A DNA stretch of 64,000 bases. It comes from Streptomyces curacoi. GTDB taxonomy: Bacteria; Actinomycetota; Actinomycetes; Streptomycetales; Streptomycetaceae. This document shows, in pieces, positions 63,972 through 64,000 of this stretch. The number at the start of each line of letters is the position of its first letter. Position 1 is the first letter of the stretch. The position numbers and the translations under genes were made by a program. The stretch spans positions 1 to 64,000 of the forward strand of contig NZ_KQ947984.1 of the NCBI RefSeq assembly GCF_001513975.1. Direction: 5' to 3'. A model generated the notes under the pieces. That model was not told the origin of the DNA, ran no database searches, and saw only the letters and a list, made by a program, of their open reading frames with translations.

Positions 63972-64000
63972 GCCCCGCCCACCCGGTAACGAAGGAAGCA

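Overview
The window is core chromosome of a Streptomyces species. It is very GC-rich, with strong G/C at third codon positions and many GTG starts. It carries lineage markers: a cysteine-free chaplin (ChpE type), a Gbn-type GATC-binding nucleoid protein, DUF3099, a 39-residue SGM_5486-like peptide, a FHA-ABC exporter and a streptophobe-like membrane protein. Gene order matches, from memory, the S. coelicolor SCO1793-SCO1845 segment. I see no prophage, insertion sequence, CRISPR array, tRNA gene or biosynthetic cluster.

Left part (1-12.4 kb): the window opens in the upstream leader and promoters of an rRNA operon that reads leftwards off the window. Then come a 3-methyladenine glycosylase, Spo0M, a YbhB/PEBP protein, an HNH protein, an SPFH/NfeD membrane-microdomain pair, an orphan ABC ATPase, chaplin E, a NarL-type two-component pair, an SDR coupled to QueA, and a coiled-coil transglycosylase.

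Middle (12.4-34 kb): an FHA-ABC exporter; a streptophobe-like protein whose frame breaks at a run of 32 C; SerB; SixA; a CynX-type MFS transporter with its micropeptide and a divergent FadR-family regulator; the fatty-acid genes fabG-fabI; TldD/TldE; TyrRS; GlsB; DUF3099; MoaA; a DUF485/acetate-type symporter operon; and a secreted subtilisin.

Right-centre (35-50 kb): a CaiB-type CoA transferase, a CopD-like protein, a zinc alcohol dehydrogenase, a DnaQ-BRCT exonuclease, SURF1, CstA/YbdD, DUF3311, a symporter translationally coupled to a sigma factor and a small membrane protein, a GH15 enzyme and an atypical SDR.

Right end (50-64 kb): a tightly coupled alkaline-shock (Asp23/AmaP) operon; the enoyl-CoA hydratase / Gbn / ABC-F trio, where ABC-F is preceded by a probable leaderless 7-codon ORF and gbn by a cluster of GATC sites; a VOC protein; two large hypothetical or hydrolase genes; a class II aldolase; a GH25 lysozyme; and a Pit phosphate transporter with a PHO box.

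The points most worth following up are the leaderless mini-ORF before the ABC-F gene, the GATC cluster beside gbn, the 32-C tract, the transporter-sigma-membrane protein operon, and several dispersed palindromic repeats in the intergenic spaces.
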